Origin: Hypsibius dujardini
Lineage: Eukaryota; Tardigrada; Eutardigrada; Parachela; Hypsibiidae
Assembly (NCBI GenBank): GCA_001579985.1
Contig: LRSR01007031.1
Span: forward strand, 1 to 41,490
Reading direction: 5' to 3'
DNA length: 41,490 nt
Part shown: in pieces, positions 32,683 through 41,490 of the stretch
How the letters are laid out: each line of letters begins with the position of its first letter
Numbering within the stretch: position 1 is the first letter of the stretch
Program-made: the position numbers and the translations under genes
Notes under the pieces: generated by a model
Database searches by the model: none
Told to the model about the DNA's origin: nothing
The model's input: only the letters and a program-made list of their open reading frames with translations

Positions 32683-33665
32683 ATGAAGAGGATGAAGAAG
32701 GTAGTGTTGCTTTGCGTGGGGAGTTTCAATCCGATTACCTTCATTCATCTACGGATGTTCAGTAAGAAGTTTGACATAGATTGGTTTAGGCGACGCGTTT
32801 AATCAACCGATCAATTGACCTGTCGAAGCAAAACTCGCTCCTTAACTGGGTGGACTGGTCACTGTCACTGGTGTGCTTTAAATGTAAACGCTTAAACAGG
32901 CACCGTGTTGTATTGGATTGATTGGTTGATTTGACTTTGATTTCATTCCGTCTATTCCCTCCTTTCCCACCTTTTTGGATGGTCAAGGAAGAGGACTTGT
33001 CATATTTTGTCCCAAGTTTTATTGCAATTTTACCAACGAGTTTATGGAGCGGGTAATTGATTCCATTAATGAGAATGGGTTTATCATTCACCGGCAGTGC
33101 TGGCGAAGGAGTATCTCTACGAGGAGCTGCAGTGGAACGTGTTATAAGGTCTAATCTCCTGTCTACGATGCTTACAAAAAAAGGTACGGTGCGGTATGGC
33201 TTAGCGTCGCTTTTAATTTCTTAAAACTTCCTAAGTTAAAGGCGAAACGATCAGGTACCGTGCGGCACGGCAGGTGGTTCTGTTGAAGGATCTTTCCATT
33301 GATTGCTTGATATAAGCACTTAATCTCCGCGGTGAATTGATTGATTGATGCATTATTTCGTGAGGGGATTGATTGTTACAGGATCTCGCTCCTTCCCGGC
33401 ACCGTGCGAAGATGCTTGAACTGGCGATAAAGGAGGACCAGATCCTCTGGATCAAGTGAGCAGCAGTTAGGAATTGGACTATCATCGAGTAAGTTGAGCT
33501 CTTGCTTTGTGTAGCTTGAGGCACCATCAAATCATCCTCAACGGTGGCGCTCAACTTGACACAGCCAAGGATGTCAGTAGTGATGACCATGTGCAGGTGC
33601 TGCTTCTCTGCGGGAGCGACCTTGTCGAGTCCTTTCTGGTTCCTGGTCTCTGCTCTGAAGCTTAA
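32683..33665 (+). pseudogene. NMNAT: Nicotinamide mononucleotide adenylyltransferase pseudogene
   Basis: The parent enzyme joins NMN and ATP to make NAD+. Exon 1 (32683-32761) encodes Val-Val-Leu-Leu-Cys-Val-Gly-Ser-Phe-Asn-Pro-Ile-Thr, the nucleotide-binding GSFNPIT motif, then Ile-His-Leu-Arg. Exon 2 (33098-33183) continues Leu-Ala-Lys-Glu-Tyr and should give a Lys-Gly-Leu-Ile-Ser-Pro-Val-Tyr-Asp-Ala-Tyr-Lys block, but a TAA at 33145-33147 stands where Lys is expected and the frame shifts between Ser and Pro. Exon 3 (from 33382) gives Ser-Arg-His-Arg-Ala-Lys-Met-Leu-Glu-Leu-Ala, then TGA/TAG around 33457-33470 and TGA at 33495. The last recognisable block, Leu-Leu-Leu-Cys-Gly-Ser-Asp-Leu-Val-Glu-Ser-Phe, ends at TAA 33663. 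The C-terminal third (the SSTKIR region) is absent. Introns are kept, so it is not a processed copy. Confidence 0.8.
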
Positions 33666-33703
33666 GTAAGAAATGATGGCTGCCCCTGCATACTGTATAC
33701 CAG

Positions 33704-34171
33704 CTTCGTACATATAGTACGAGGTAAAACTTTTATTCGGCTAACGGGCAAATCGCTTTTAATTCGGCTAGGGGGCGCAAGTGTCGCACTTCTCACTACA
33801 AGAATGAACGCACCTGCTGTTAACTGCAATATGTACCTGTGTGTGTGTCTGACAAGAGTGTGTAGACTGTAAGGTGTGCTAGTATGCCTGAGCTGAACCT
33901 GCGAGTGGCGCCTCTACAGCCTCAATTCCGTCTCTTTTACAGCAAAATTTTTTCTTACTCTTTCAAAACAATCGTCTAAGCTCTACAAAGGTATTCCTGC
34001 TCCTCTCTCAATTTCCTCTTTTTGGCAAAATTTTGTTTGACTTTATCAAAGTTTCAATGTCTGCATCCAAATCACTGACAATGAGGGAGCTTGGAACGCA
34101 AAAAGCTAGCCGAATTAAAGGTGATTTTGCCCGTTAGCCGAATTAAAAGTTTTACCTCGTACTGTACGAAG
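33704..34171. mobile_element. About 450-bp MITE with iterated terminal motif
   Basis: The core ends GTACGAGGTAAAACTTTTA (33717) and its complement finishing at 34162 continue inward as TTCGGCTAACGGGCAAA, then a second CTTTTAATTCGGCTAG, giving terminal inverted repeats of about 55 bp with the unit CTTTTAATTCGGCTA twice. The flanking CTTCGTACA is also inverted on both sides, so the element may extend to 33704-34171. It is non-coding and lies exactly between the broken NMNAT 3' end and the truncated UROS 5' end. Confidence 0.75.
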
Positions 34172-34321
34172 AGAAGCATACGAATTTAAACATCAGTTTG
34201 GGATACCGTTAGATAGAGGCACTCGTTTCATTTCATATGCTTCCATTAGTACTACCGTAGTACTGGTAGTTTTACTACGGAGGTTGGATGTTGCTCCAAT
34301 AACTGATGGTTTTGTTGCAGT

Positions 34322-35166
34322 ATGGAAAAGAAGTATTTGGGTGAATGGAATGCAAAGCCGGTATATGTTATCGGAGAAGGAACATCAGTGTTAGCTAGTA
34401 CGCTGCAGTTTGTTTTGGATTCGGACTGCACCAAGAGGTTTTTTAAGCTTCAATGTCATGACAATACGCTTCGTTTTATGTAGGAGAGATCGGTCTGACA
34501 TCAGTTTGCGGGGATACAACTGGTTGTGAAGCTAATTTGTCAGAATTTATTAGAGATCGGAAGGAGTTGTATGAAAAGAAGCTGCTACTTCCTTGTGGAG
34601 ACTTGCGCCTAGAAACGCTGAGACTCTCACTCAGCGAGCAGCGTATGTTCCTTTGACGAAGCAAATTAAATTCACCCCATGCTTATTTATGGATTGATTT
34701 TGATTACCTTTTTCTCAGAGATTCCTGTGGAGTTTGTGGAAGTATATGAGACATCCGCTCATCCGAAGCTGGTCGCGACAGTCCACGAGAAGCTTGCACT
34801 AGAGGTGAGGAATGATATTGGAGCAAGGTTTTAAACGTTCAGGTCCTCTTATTTCAGTTCACGAATATCTGTTTGAAACATGGCTTCCCAGATGTGGTAG
34901 TATTCTTTAGTCCGTCAGGTGTGCAATTTATGGACGAAATTCTTCGGGCCGAGAGTTTCGCCTTCAGACAAGCTAAAGTACACGCAAAGTCGCACCTTTT
35001 GCTCGAATATCTTGATATATCAGCAACTAGCTGGATGAATTATTTGAAGTATGTTGCAATTGGGTCTACCACAGCGGAAGCACTGAAGAGTGCCTGCTAT
35101 CCGGTCAGTGCAGTTGCCAATAAGCCTACACCGGACGGCGTCGCACAGGCTGTCAAGACTCTTTAA
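34322..35166 (+). CDS. UROS: Uroporphyrinogen-III synthase, 5'-truncated (4 exons)
   Basis: The enzyme cyclises hydroxymethylbilane to uroporphyrinogen III in heme synthesis, in the cytosol. Exons 34321-34397, 34484-34642, 34719-34804 and 34858-35166 join in frame to 209 codons with no stop. Diagnostic blocks align with the animal enzyme: Trp-Asn-Ala-Lys-x-Val-Tyr-Val-x-Gly, Leu-x-Pro-Cys-Gly, Val-Tyr-Glu-Thr-x-Ala-His-Pro, Phe-Phe-Ser-Pro-Ser-Gly-Val, Ala-Ile-Gly-x-Thr-Thr-Ala-x-Ala-Leu and Pro-Thr-Pro. An insertion of about 20 residues sits between the last two. Animal enzymes are about 265 aa; the first roughly 90 residues (first half of domain 1) are not found upstream. The exon at 34321 follows a good acceptor and its ATG at 34322 is probably an internal Met. 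It is either a truncated copy or a gene whose 5' exons lie beyond the repeats to the left. Confidence 0.85.
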
Positions 35167-35595
35167 TTTTTCATACTCGGTATTTTTTTAAAGTGTGATT
35201 CTATTTTTTATACCAGTTTGGTAGATTATAGACAGTGCGGAAAGTGAACAGACCACTCGAAGGATTTTGTAGCCATGGTATAACGTTTTTTTGGGGTACC
35301 GTTTCACCTTATTCTCATCACTGTTCAATAACAGTTTATTAAAGTGGATAAATAACGGATAGTTACGCTCGACGATTTCCAGAATTGTCAAGGCCAGTTT
35401 GGTAAAAATCTATCACCCCTGGCCCCGCCCTTTGGGGCTGTGCTTCTCTCTTCCTCCATCCATGACCGAACTATTCCAAATTCCAATCAACTCTACGGGA
35501 CGGGGCAGGTTTGGTTGCGTCGTTTCATTACTTTCACTGCAAATTTCTGGATTCGTTTTCGGATCTACCTAGTACTTTGAGGTTTGATTGCTGTA
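35167..35595. other. Spacer between UROS and ROMO1
   Basis: Should contain the UROS 3' end and the ROMO1 promoter and 5' UTR. No AATAAA, tRNA or additional open frame with a motif was seen. Confidence 0.5.
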
Positions 35596-35844
35596 ATGCC
35601 GGTTGCGGGAGTGACTGCTCGAGGGGGGCAACAACAGCAACCGAGTTGTTATGATCGGATGAAGTTGGGCTTCGGCATTGGATTCTGCGTCGGTATGGCT
35701 TCAGGAGCTCCCTTCGGAGGATTCGGCGCATTAAGGGCCGGTTTTCGCGGCCGGGAGTTGATTCAGCATGTGGGGAAGACAATGATGCAAGGAGGAGGAA
35801 CATTCGGGACATTTATGGCCATTGGAACGGGAATTCGATGTTGA
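35596..35844 (+). CDS. ROMO1: Reactive oxygen species modulator 1
   Basis: A small mitochondrial inner-membrane protein that supports cristae structure, reactive oxygen signalling and import through the TIM23 region. The single-exon 82-codon frame starts at the ATG giving Met-Pro-Val-Ala; an in-frame upstream ATG at 35584 is less likely because the family begins Met-Pro-Val. It contains Gln-Pro-Ser-Cys-Tyr-Asp-Arg-Met-Lys, a first glycine-rich membrane helix (about residues 25-50), Arg-Gly-Arg-Glu-Leu, Gly-Lys-Thr-Met-Met-Gln, and the nearly invariant [11 protein letters not shown] helix ending Gly-Ile-Arg-Cys. Length matches the usual 79 aa. It is intact and intronless, unlike its neighbours. 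Confidence 0.97.
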   Translation: MPVAGVTARGGQQQQPSCYDRMKLGFGIGFCVGMASGAPFGGFGALRAGFRGRELIQHVGKTMMQGGGTFGTFMAIGTGIRC

Positions 35845-36250
35845 TAATCATTTAACACTTTACGAGTCATATTTATCCTTGCCTTTTTCAACCCTTTTTA
35901 TTATGCCTCTTATTTAATGGAGATGTGTTGCCGTTTGTTAACGGACACTAGTTGGCGCTGTGTCAAGTCAAAGGGGAAGTAAACTAAACGCCAAATGGTA
36001 CTATCGGTACAGGATGTTTATTTTTCATTGTACGATTGTCATCGATTGATTGGCTGATTAGCCTGGCCGGAACACTCAGCTGCTGGAAATGCACTCATCT
36101 TTGTCTTCCTCCCTTGGTGGGTCCGAATCGGTGAAATATACCGTTATTACAAAAAAAATTAGTTACACCGAATCTGCCCCACTTATATAGGAATATTAGT
36201 AAGCACTACTCCCCACCAGTACAAGAAGACTGAACACTGCATGCAATCCA
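35845..36250. other. Convergent spacer between ROMO1 and cytochrome b561
   Basis: The two genes point toward each other and this 400-bp stretch must hold both 3' ends. I see no canonical polyadenylation hexamer, RNA gene or repeat. Confidence 0.5.
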
Positions 36251-37444
36251 TCAATCAATGAGGAGCTCATCCCGCCTGCCGGTGGAGGATAACAAAATAG
36301 GAATGTTCTCATCGGAAGTAGCTTCAACAATGGTGACTTGACCAGTTCGTTCGTATTCTTTTTTCGCTAGGATGTAGGCTCCGTTGATGGCGTAACCGGA
36401 AATAATGAGCGCCAATGAATTGAGAATGATCGCCGTTGGTCGCAGTTGATCCAGCCCTACAACACATTCAGGCTAAATAATTTGAGAGCTCTTCACGTTG
36501 GCCAAACAGCTCATGTTGTAAAAGTAAAAGTCAATGTCAATTAAGATAGTTATGACTTAAGCGTACCCACAAGTGCTGTACCACATGCCAGGAGGAAGAC
36601 AGTGACGCCGGTAAAACGGTGGATGGCCGTGTAACCTTGACGGAATGTCCCTTTTAGTCCAAGAAGAAGGAACCCGAAGAATCCACACACAAACTACAAT
36701 CACACAGTACTCGTAGTACATAAAAGTTACTATATAAGGTCTTATTATACCTGAAGGGCCGTAATAGTGAGAAGCGTCAGTCCCATCCAACTGTGGGTTG
36801 AAAGGAAGTGGACAGCAGCTGAGCTTCTACCATGACGGGGTGACTTTTCTTTGTAGAAATAGACAGCATAAAATCCCAGTCCAACAAAGACGACTCCACT
36901 CAGCTGGAGGATTCCATGGACAATTCGGAGTAGAAGATAGTTGGCGGTGGGAAATAACCGATACAAAAGGTTTGCTGTAGAGCGAGCACAAGAGTTTACT
37001 GCTCCTCTACTCTGTTCAACTAGAGTCATTTGTGTGACTATGCACATTACCTATTCCATGAATGTACAACAAGCCGAGAATCATGAAGAAAGGATGATAG
37101 TTGAACATCTGATTCCGGAAAGTTGGGTTGCTGAAATTTCAAAGGAAAGTGGGAAATATTACGCAGTACATGCGCAACAAACAATAGTCAAGTGACAGTT
37201 CATCCATATCATTACAGTACCTGTCAGCCCATATGAGACCGCCTCGATTCTTTGCAATCCATACCCCGATCAGCAGAATCGCAATGAAACCCAAGAAAAG
37301 AAATGTAGCTGTCCATAATATAAGCGATGGAGGCCGTCCGATAACCACCACGGCGACATCGTTATTGTGATTACCATTATGCCTTGATCGAATGCTGGGT
37401 GGGTCCTCATCGTCGGTAACAACCGAAGCCCTGCTCCGGACCAT
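36251..37444 (-). CDS. CYB561: Cytochrome b561 family transmembrane ferrireductase, 286 aa
   Basis: A six-helix di-heme protein passing electrons from ascorbate across a membrane to ascorbyl radical or ferric iron. Exons on the minus strand: 37444-37221, 37130-37051, 36974-36751, 36693-36567, 36456-36251, all GT-AG and in frame from ATG at 37444 to TGA. Four heme-ligand histidines are present with the family spacing: His87 (Asn-Tyr-His-Pro), His121 (Arg-Ile-Val-His-Gly), His162 (Thr-His-Ser-Trp-Met-Gly) and His201 (Ala-Ile-His-Arg-Phe-Thr-Gly). The first helix lies at about residues 41-63 after a 40-residue polar, acidic-then-His/Asn N-terminus. The C-terminal tail is soluble and ends Leu-Leu-Ile-Asp. 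Length equals typical animal paralogues (250-290 aa). Which subfamily (chromaffin, duodenal, lysosomal) cannot be decided. Confidence 0.93.
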
Positions 37445-37892
37445 TGTTTTATTGCATCTACTCGCAAACACTTCCGATATTGAGATCGATCAGGGAACAC
37501 ATTATCATCAGCCTTAAACCCTTTTTTATCCTCGCCGAAAACGCCGTTGCGATCGACCCAAGTCTCACCGACAGGTATGCGTTTGGTATTGTCATTATTG
37601 CCTACAGCAGAAACTTATTTTGTACGGTAGCTAACGCGAGTTGCCTTAGGCCAGATACGCGGAAGGTTAACATTAAATCGCCGACAGCTTTTTGATTTTT
37701 ACTATTATTAAACTCTTTCCATCAATACGAGACCAAATATTGCACAGGAGCGCAATGAACAACGAACAGGGAGAGCAGGGCGCATGCAGACACTTCTTAA
37801 TAAAAAACCATAAAACTTGCAAAAAAGAGCTTGGAGATTGCCCGCAATCTCTATTCGGTATACGCGCAAGACCAGAGGGAGGAGATTACACC
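37445..37892. other. Spacer between tandem minus-strand genes
   Basis: Contains the 5' flank of cytochrome b561 and the 3' flank of the protease. A minus-strand TTTTTTATTAAGAAG at about 37790-37805 is the only A/T-rich candidate for 3' processing. No gene is seen. Confidence 0.45.
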
Positions 37893-40800
37893 TCACAGCT
37901 GCATTATTTGTCGTGATGTCTTGGATAGGGAAGCTATGGCCGGGGGTGGGCCATACCTTTTCGAGTAAAAGTCGGGCAAATAGACGTCGCCTTCGGAATT
38001 ATTTTTAATCCAATCGGCAAAGAGAGGAATCAAGGTGCTGACACCCGGAAGATTCGGGTCCGCACATCCGATTCCCCATGAGATCACTCCGACCAAGCCC
38101 CATCGTCCGTCCACTTTCTGTACAACTGGGCCACCCGAATCACCCTGCAGCAAGCAACTTTCTGTATTTCAATTTCTTTCTATAGAACCACCATTCATCA
38201 AGATATTAGCCTTACCTGACAAGCATCTCGCCCTCCGTTTTTGTAGCCGGCACAAATAAAAACGGGCTCAATGTCTTGATGTCGGTCCCCGTCGTCAAAC
38301 CATGACTCACATTCCTTCTTCGCGATAAAAGGCACGTCTACCTTGTGCAGAACGGGTGGTAAAGCGCCACCTGCCCAACCATACAAACAACTATCGTCAC
38401 ACGATATTACTGTAGCTGTAGCGAGATAAGCGAGTCCCTGTTTGTCAGAGCTCCTACCTTGAGAGAGTCTTCCCCAACCGGATATAGTACCTAAAAAGAA
38501 AAGAATTCAAATTATTCAGCCATTAAAAGACGCGTAAAGGTCAAAGGAATACACATTACACACCGTAAGAGCCTGTGTAGTTCTTGAAAGGAGCCAGACA
38601 GACAGGGATAATATGAGGACCCAGTTTAACTGGTTCGGCTAGCCGAAGAAGAGCCACATCATTTTCGAAGGTGAGAAAATTAAACTTTTGATGGATGACA
38701 CGCTCTGCGACTCGAATATCAACCTGTAAATCACAAAACGACACAGTGCGTTCATGTGCATGTAGTGTACTCATACATTTGTAACAAGGATGATGAGTTC
38801 ATCACAAAAACTGAAGCTTACGTGTGGGTACGTAGAGTTAGCATCCCGGAAGTCGTACTCTCCAATTCTTACAATCATTCTGTTGGTGGGAATACTGTCA
38901 AATATAAAAAGGGAATTAAAACTCAAATTGTGTACCAACATCTTCGAGGGCAGATAGAGAGAGAAGGCATACGCACTCGGACGCACAATGAGCGGCGGTA
39001 ATGACCCAACGAGGATGGACCAATGCCGCACCACATCGATGAGAGCTGATGAGACCGACAATACGCCGGAGTGAAACCTGCCACGGAAACTCTCCCATCT
39101 TTGCCTCACTGCCTCCGACTATGCGGGCGTCTCGTCCGGAATCCCGTTGCCACAAAAGGGGAGTGATTCCACAGACTGCAACCCAAAACCACACTTATTA
39201 CTGACTGCTTCAAATGAGGCATGGGGACTTTTAACTTACTGTCACTCAGAGTAACCGGTGTCTGGCCTTCAGAATCCGGAGATGAGGTTGAGCTGGAATT
39301 GGCAGTGTCGACAGATGTAGCCTCCACCGAAGTAAGGGGAGCTGTCGTTGTGAGATTGTGGGTCACCGGAGATAACAACGCCATACTAGCAGATAAAATG
39401 GCAAGGCGTGTCGTTGTGGTCCCTGTAGTGACGACTTGTACCAGAGTAGGCGTAATAGGATTAGTTGTTGTTGCAACAGTTGACGTCTCAGTCGAGAGTG
39501 CTTTTGAACCATTCACTGTAGTGTTCTCCATGATAGCTAAGGTAGAAGTGATAGTAGTTGCTTCCATGGTAAGGGGTGTGTTTAGTGGAGATACGGTAGT
39601 AAGCCTGCTGAGCATGGGAGAAGTTGTGCCGGCAGTGGCAGTGGCTGTGATCAAATCGGTTGAATGCACCTCTAGGTTGAGCAGTGGCGTCCAAGTAGTG
39701 TTATGGACAAGTGCTGTAGTTGTTGTCACATTGTGAGCGTGTTCAGCAATGTGTGGGATGGGAACGGCAGGGGGGAAATTTCCGGTTGTTGACATGGTCG
39801 TTGTGACCAAATTGAAGATATTCTCGAGTGCACCACCGAGGATAACGTATCCCGGCGGAAGAGAAAATGTCGGCATCATGCCTGCATTTGTCTGGTTCCT
39901 GTTGAGCACTGGAGATTTCATGGTGGTGGTGAATGAATTCGTGGCATTCTCAGGTGCGACGGATTGAAGTGTGAAATTGGTTAGAACGGGTGAAGAGCTC
40001 TGATCTGTGAACGGTGATTTTGATAACGTTGAAGGTACGGTCATGTAATTGATGGTGATTGCTGCTGGTGATGGAGTCGAAGTCAAAGTAGACGATGGTC
40101 CCAGTGTGGTGCTAAGGAGATCAATGTTGTTGATTCCAGTCGGCAGTGAAGTTATCAGCTGGGATCCGCTGTTGGAAGTAATTCCGGACCAGATAGACTG
40201 CAATTAAACTTGGCACCTGAATTACAAGATAGGTGCTGAAGGAAAAAGGTACAATATAGCAAACAGGTTTGAGGCGGATATCCTGTTTAGTTACCTTCGT
40301 CACAGGGAGTTGAGACATTGCGATGTCCTGAGTAGTGGAAATAAGGTCGGCTAGAGTCAGCGTTGGAGATATCGAGCTCATCTCTGAAGTCGGCATGATC
40401 GTGGAAGTTGGCCAGAGTGCCTTTTTAGTCTTGTCTGAGTTAGCAGAAAGTTCGTTAGGCGGTGATACGAGGTTGGTGAGTAGATTGGTGTCCTTGTGAA
40501 AGTTCATCTGCTGAAGAGCCTCTTTGGGATTGGTCGGTCCGTAGGTGACGTTGAGGGATGCGAGAGAAGTAGCATTGGGAAGAAGACAGCAGGAGGCGAA
40601 AAAGAAAGACTTAGCGCATGTTCCCATCAGTTGGCCGCTCATTTCTAGGCAAGTCTTGAGAAAGACGCAAACACCCACATCGTTGTGTTGGGTTAGGCAT
40701 AATGCCGGTCCACTGCTCCGACCCGCTACATTAATTAATCATGGCAAAATTATTATTATTAGCTAATTAAAAGCAAACTATTAAGGGAATTGAAAAGCCG

Positions 40801-41280
40801 AGACATACTTAGAAGGAGTGTGTCTGTTTTAGAAGAGAACCCATGATTCGCGCCATCTGACGAAGAGGATGCACCAACTGTAGGGAGGAGGAGTAGTAGA
40901 CACACGGAGAGTACGACGGTGGTCCTCGTCCGCGGTATACAAGTTGCGAACCCTTGCAGCCTACACGATACACTCCTCCTCTTGGCTCTAGTCACTAGCA
41001 CGGCTCTTCTTCTCCCAAGTGATTCGTTTGTCTGTCAGAAAAACAGCCAGTCAAGCAATTATTTATTTAGTGTACGAGTAGTATACACTGGAGATTGTTG
41101 GTTAATTGAGCTTTATTGGTTATCGGTCCAGGGATTGCCCACAGCTTGGGAATATGTTCCTCTAAACGGCAACAGATAGGTTCCGATTCTTAAGCGTCGT
41201 CGAAAATGATAAAATAATAAAATGTGAATCGGATAGATTGGCTGCTACCGTAGAGCGACTCTTAGGTTCTCTCCTCTCAT
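37893..41280 (-). CDS. Stubble-like type II transmembrane serine protease, about 814 aa
   Basis: Minus-strand exons: 41280-41249 (tentative start), 40960-40809, 40725-40295, 40197-39240, 39175-38977, 38894-38822, 38723-38564, 38490-38458, 38370-38216, 38144-37893; all join in frame. Layout: short basic N-terminus; hydrophobic anchor at residues 26-41; a six-cysteine knot (Cys71, 81, 87, 98, 107, 108, ending in Cys-Cys) resembling the disulfide-knotted/clip domain of insect Stubble; a stem of about 415 residues rich in Thr, Ser and Val with many Asn-x-Thr/Ser sequons; then a chymotrypsin-fold protease. Activation site Arg542-Ile543 (Ile-Val-Gly-Gly); triad His587 (Ala-Ala-His-Cys), Asp637 (Asn-Asp-Val-Ala-Leu-Leu), Ser734 (Gly-Asp-Ser-Gly-Gly-Pro); Asp728 at the base of the S1 pocket predicts trypsin-like cleavage after Arg/Lys. 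Cys526 can tether the two chains. The frame upstream of 40960 has no ATG, so the first exon is the least certain part. Confidence 0.88.
39240..40197 (-). other. Mucin-like stem exon of the protease
   Basis: A single 958-bp exon encoding about 319 residues, dominated by Thr and Ser, including runs such as Thr-Thr-Thr-Thr, with numerous N-glycosylation sequons and almost no Cys. Heavy O-glycosylation is likely, making a rigid stalk between the membrane and the protease. The reverse strand is open for 171 codons only because of this composition. Confidence 0.8.
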
Positions 41281-41490
41281 GGGGTCAATGACTTGGCCGC
41301 GGTCCGCTAACATTAGTATCTGATCATCGACCCCGACACCAACACCCAACAACGTGCATTGTCCAATGCATTGTAATTTCTTCTGTTAGCTGTTAGGTTA
41401 CTAGTTAACTGTATTCTGTTCAGGACAGACCAGTGGCCATGTCCGGGCCAAGTTTACTACATTAAAAATGTAAAAATTAATGCTGTCTCA
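41281..41490. other. Right edge of the window, no feature recognised
   Basis: If the tentative first exon is right, this is the protease promoter region. No gene, RNA or repeat was recognised. Confidence 0.4.

Noticed and set aside
33489-33514. 26-bp possible micro-intron (GTAAGT...TTTGTGTAG) in the NMNAT relic
   Set aside because: Removing it puts the downstream Leu-Arg-His-His-Gln block out of frame, and the smallest certain introns in this window are about 51 bp.
33231-33713. 160-codon minus-strand open frame
   Set aside because: It is antisense to the NMNAT relic, which has recognisable motifs on the plus strand; no motif is visible in the minus-strand translation.
37469-37471. GTG at 37471 as an upstream start for cytochrome b561
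   Set aside because: Not an ATG. The ATG at 37444 gives a normal-length family member.
39221-39736. 171-codon plus-strand Val-rich frame
   Set aside because: Antisense of the Thr/Ser-rich stem exon of the protease; ACN/TCN-rich codons give a stop-poor reverse strand.
40999-41001. GTG at 41001 as the protease start
   Set aside because: Nuclear eukaryotic genes start at ATG; the frame extends upstream without ATG, so a separate first exon is more likely.

Overview
The window is eukaryotic and almost certainly from an invertebrate, probably early-branching, animal. Genes are split by short GT-AG introns, mostly about 50-130 bp. It carries a complete type IV collagen gene, a metazoan basement-membrane marker, together with ROMO1, cytochrome b561 and a transmembrane trypsin-type protease. 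I cannot name the species. A compact-genome sponge (for example a homoscleromorph) or a cnidarian would fit, but that is a guess.

Layout. 1-6230 is repeat territory: palindromic minisatellite modules and tetranucleotide tracts flank decayed transposon coding sequence (a SWIM-like motif and a reverse transcriptase scrap), followed by a 270-bp MITE. 7498-18367 (+) is the collagen IV gene. I resolved 62 exons that join in one uninterrupted frame of 1,746 residues; the 792-bp intron 37 hosts a Harbinger-like MITE. 18738-23300 holds a foldback element, a broken R2/NeSL-type LINE (RT plus restriction-like endonuclease) and a second LINE fragment. 23725-29520 holds more minisatellite modules around a minus-strand LTR-retroelement relic (protease seen, RT not seen) and a possible hAT end. 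29520-31170 is weak, with two unassigned minus-strand open stretches. 31170-32332 is a 1.16-kb foldback element with nested inverted repeats.

32683-41280 is the second gene-bearing part: an NMNAT pseudogene (+), a 450-bp MITE, a 5'-truncated uroporphyrinogen-III synthase (+), intact intronless ROMO1 (+), cytochrome b561 (-, 5 exons, 286 aa), and a Stubble-like transmembrane serine protease (-, 9-10 exons, about 814 aa) with a clip-like knot and a Thr/Ser-rich stem.

The genes do not form a pathway. UROS (heme synthesis), cytochrome b561 (a heme protein) and ROMO1 (mitochondrial inner membrane) sit close together, but nothing shows they are co-regulated. Reading frames and splice sites were worked out by eye; no database was searched.
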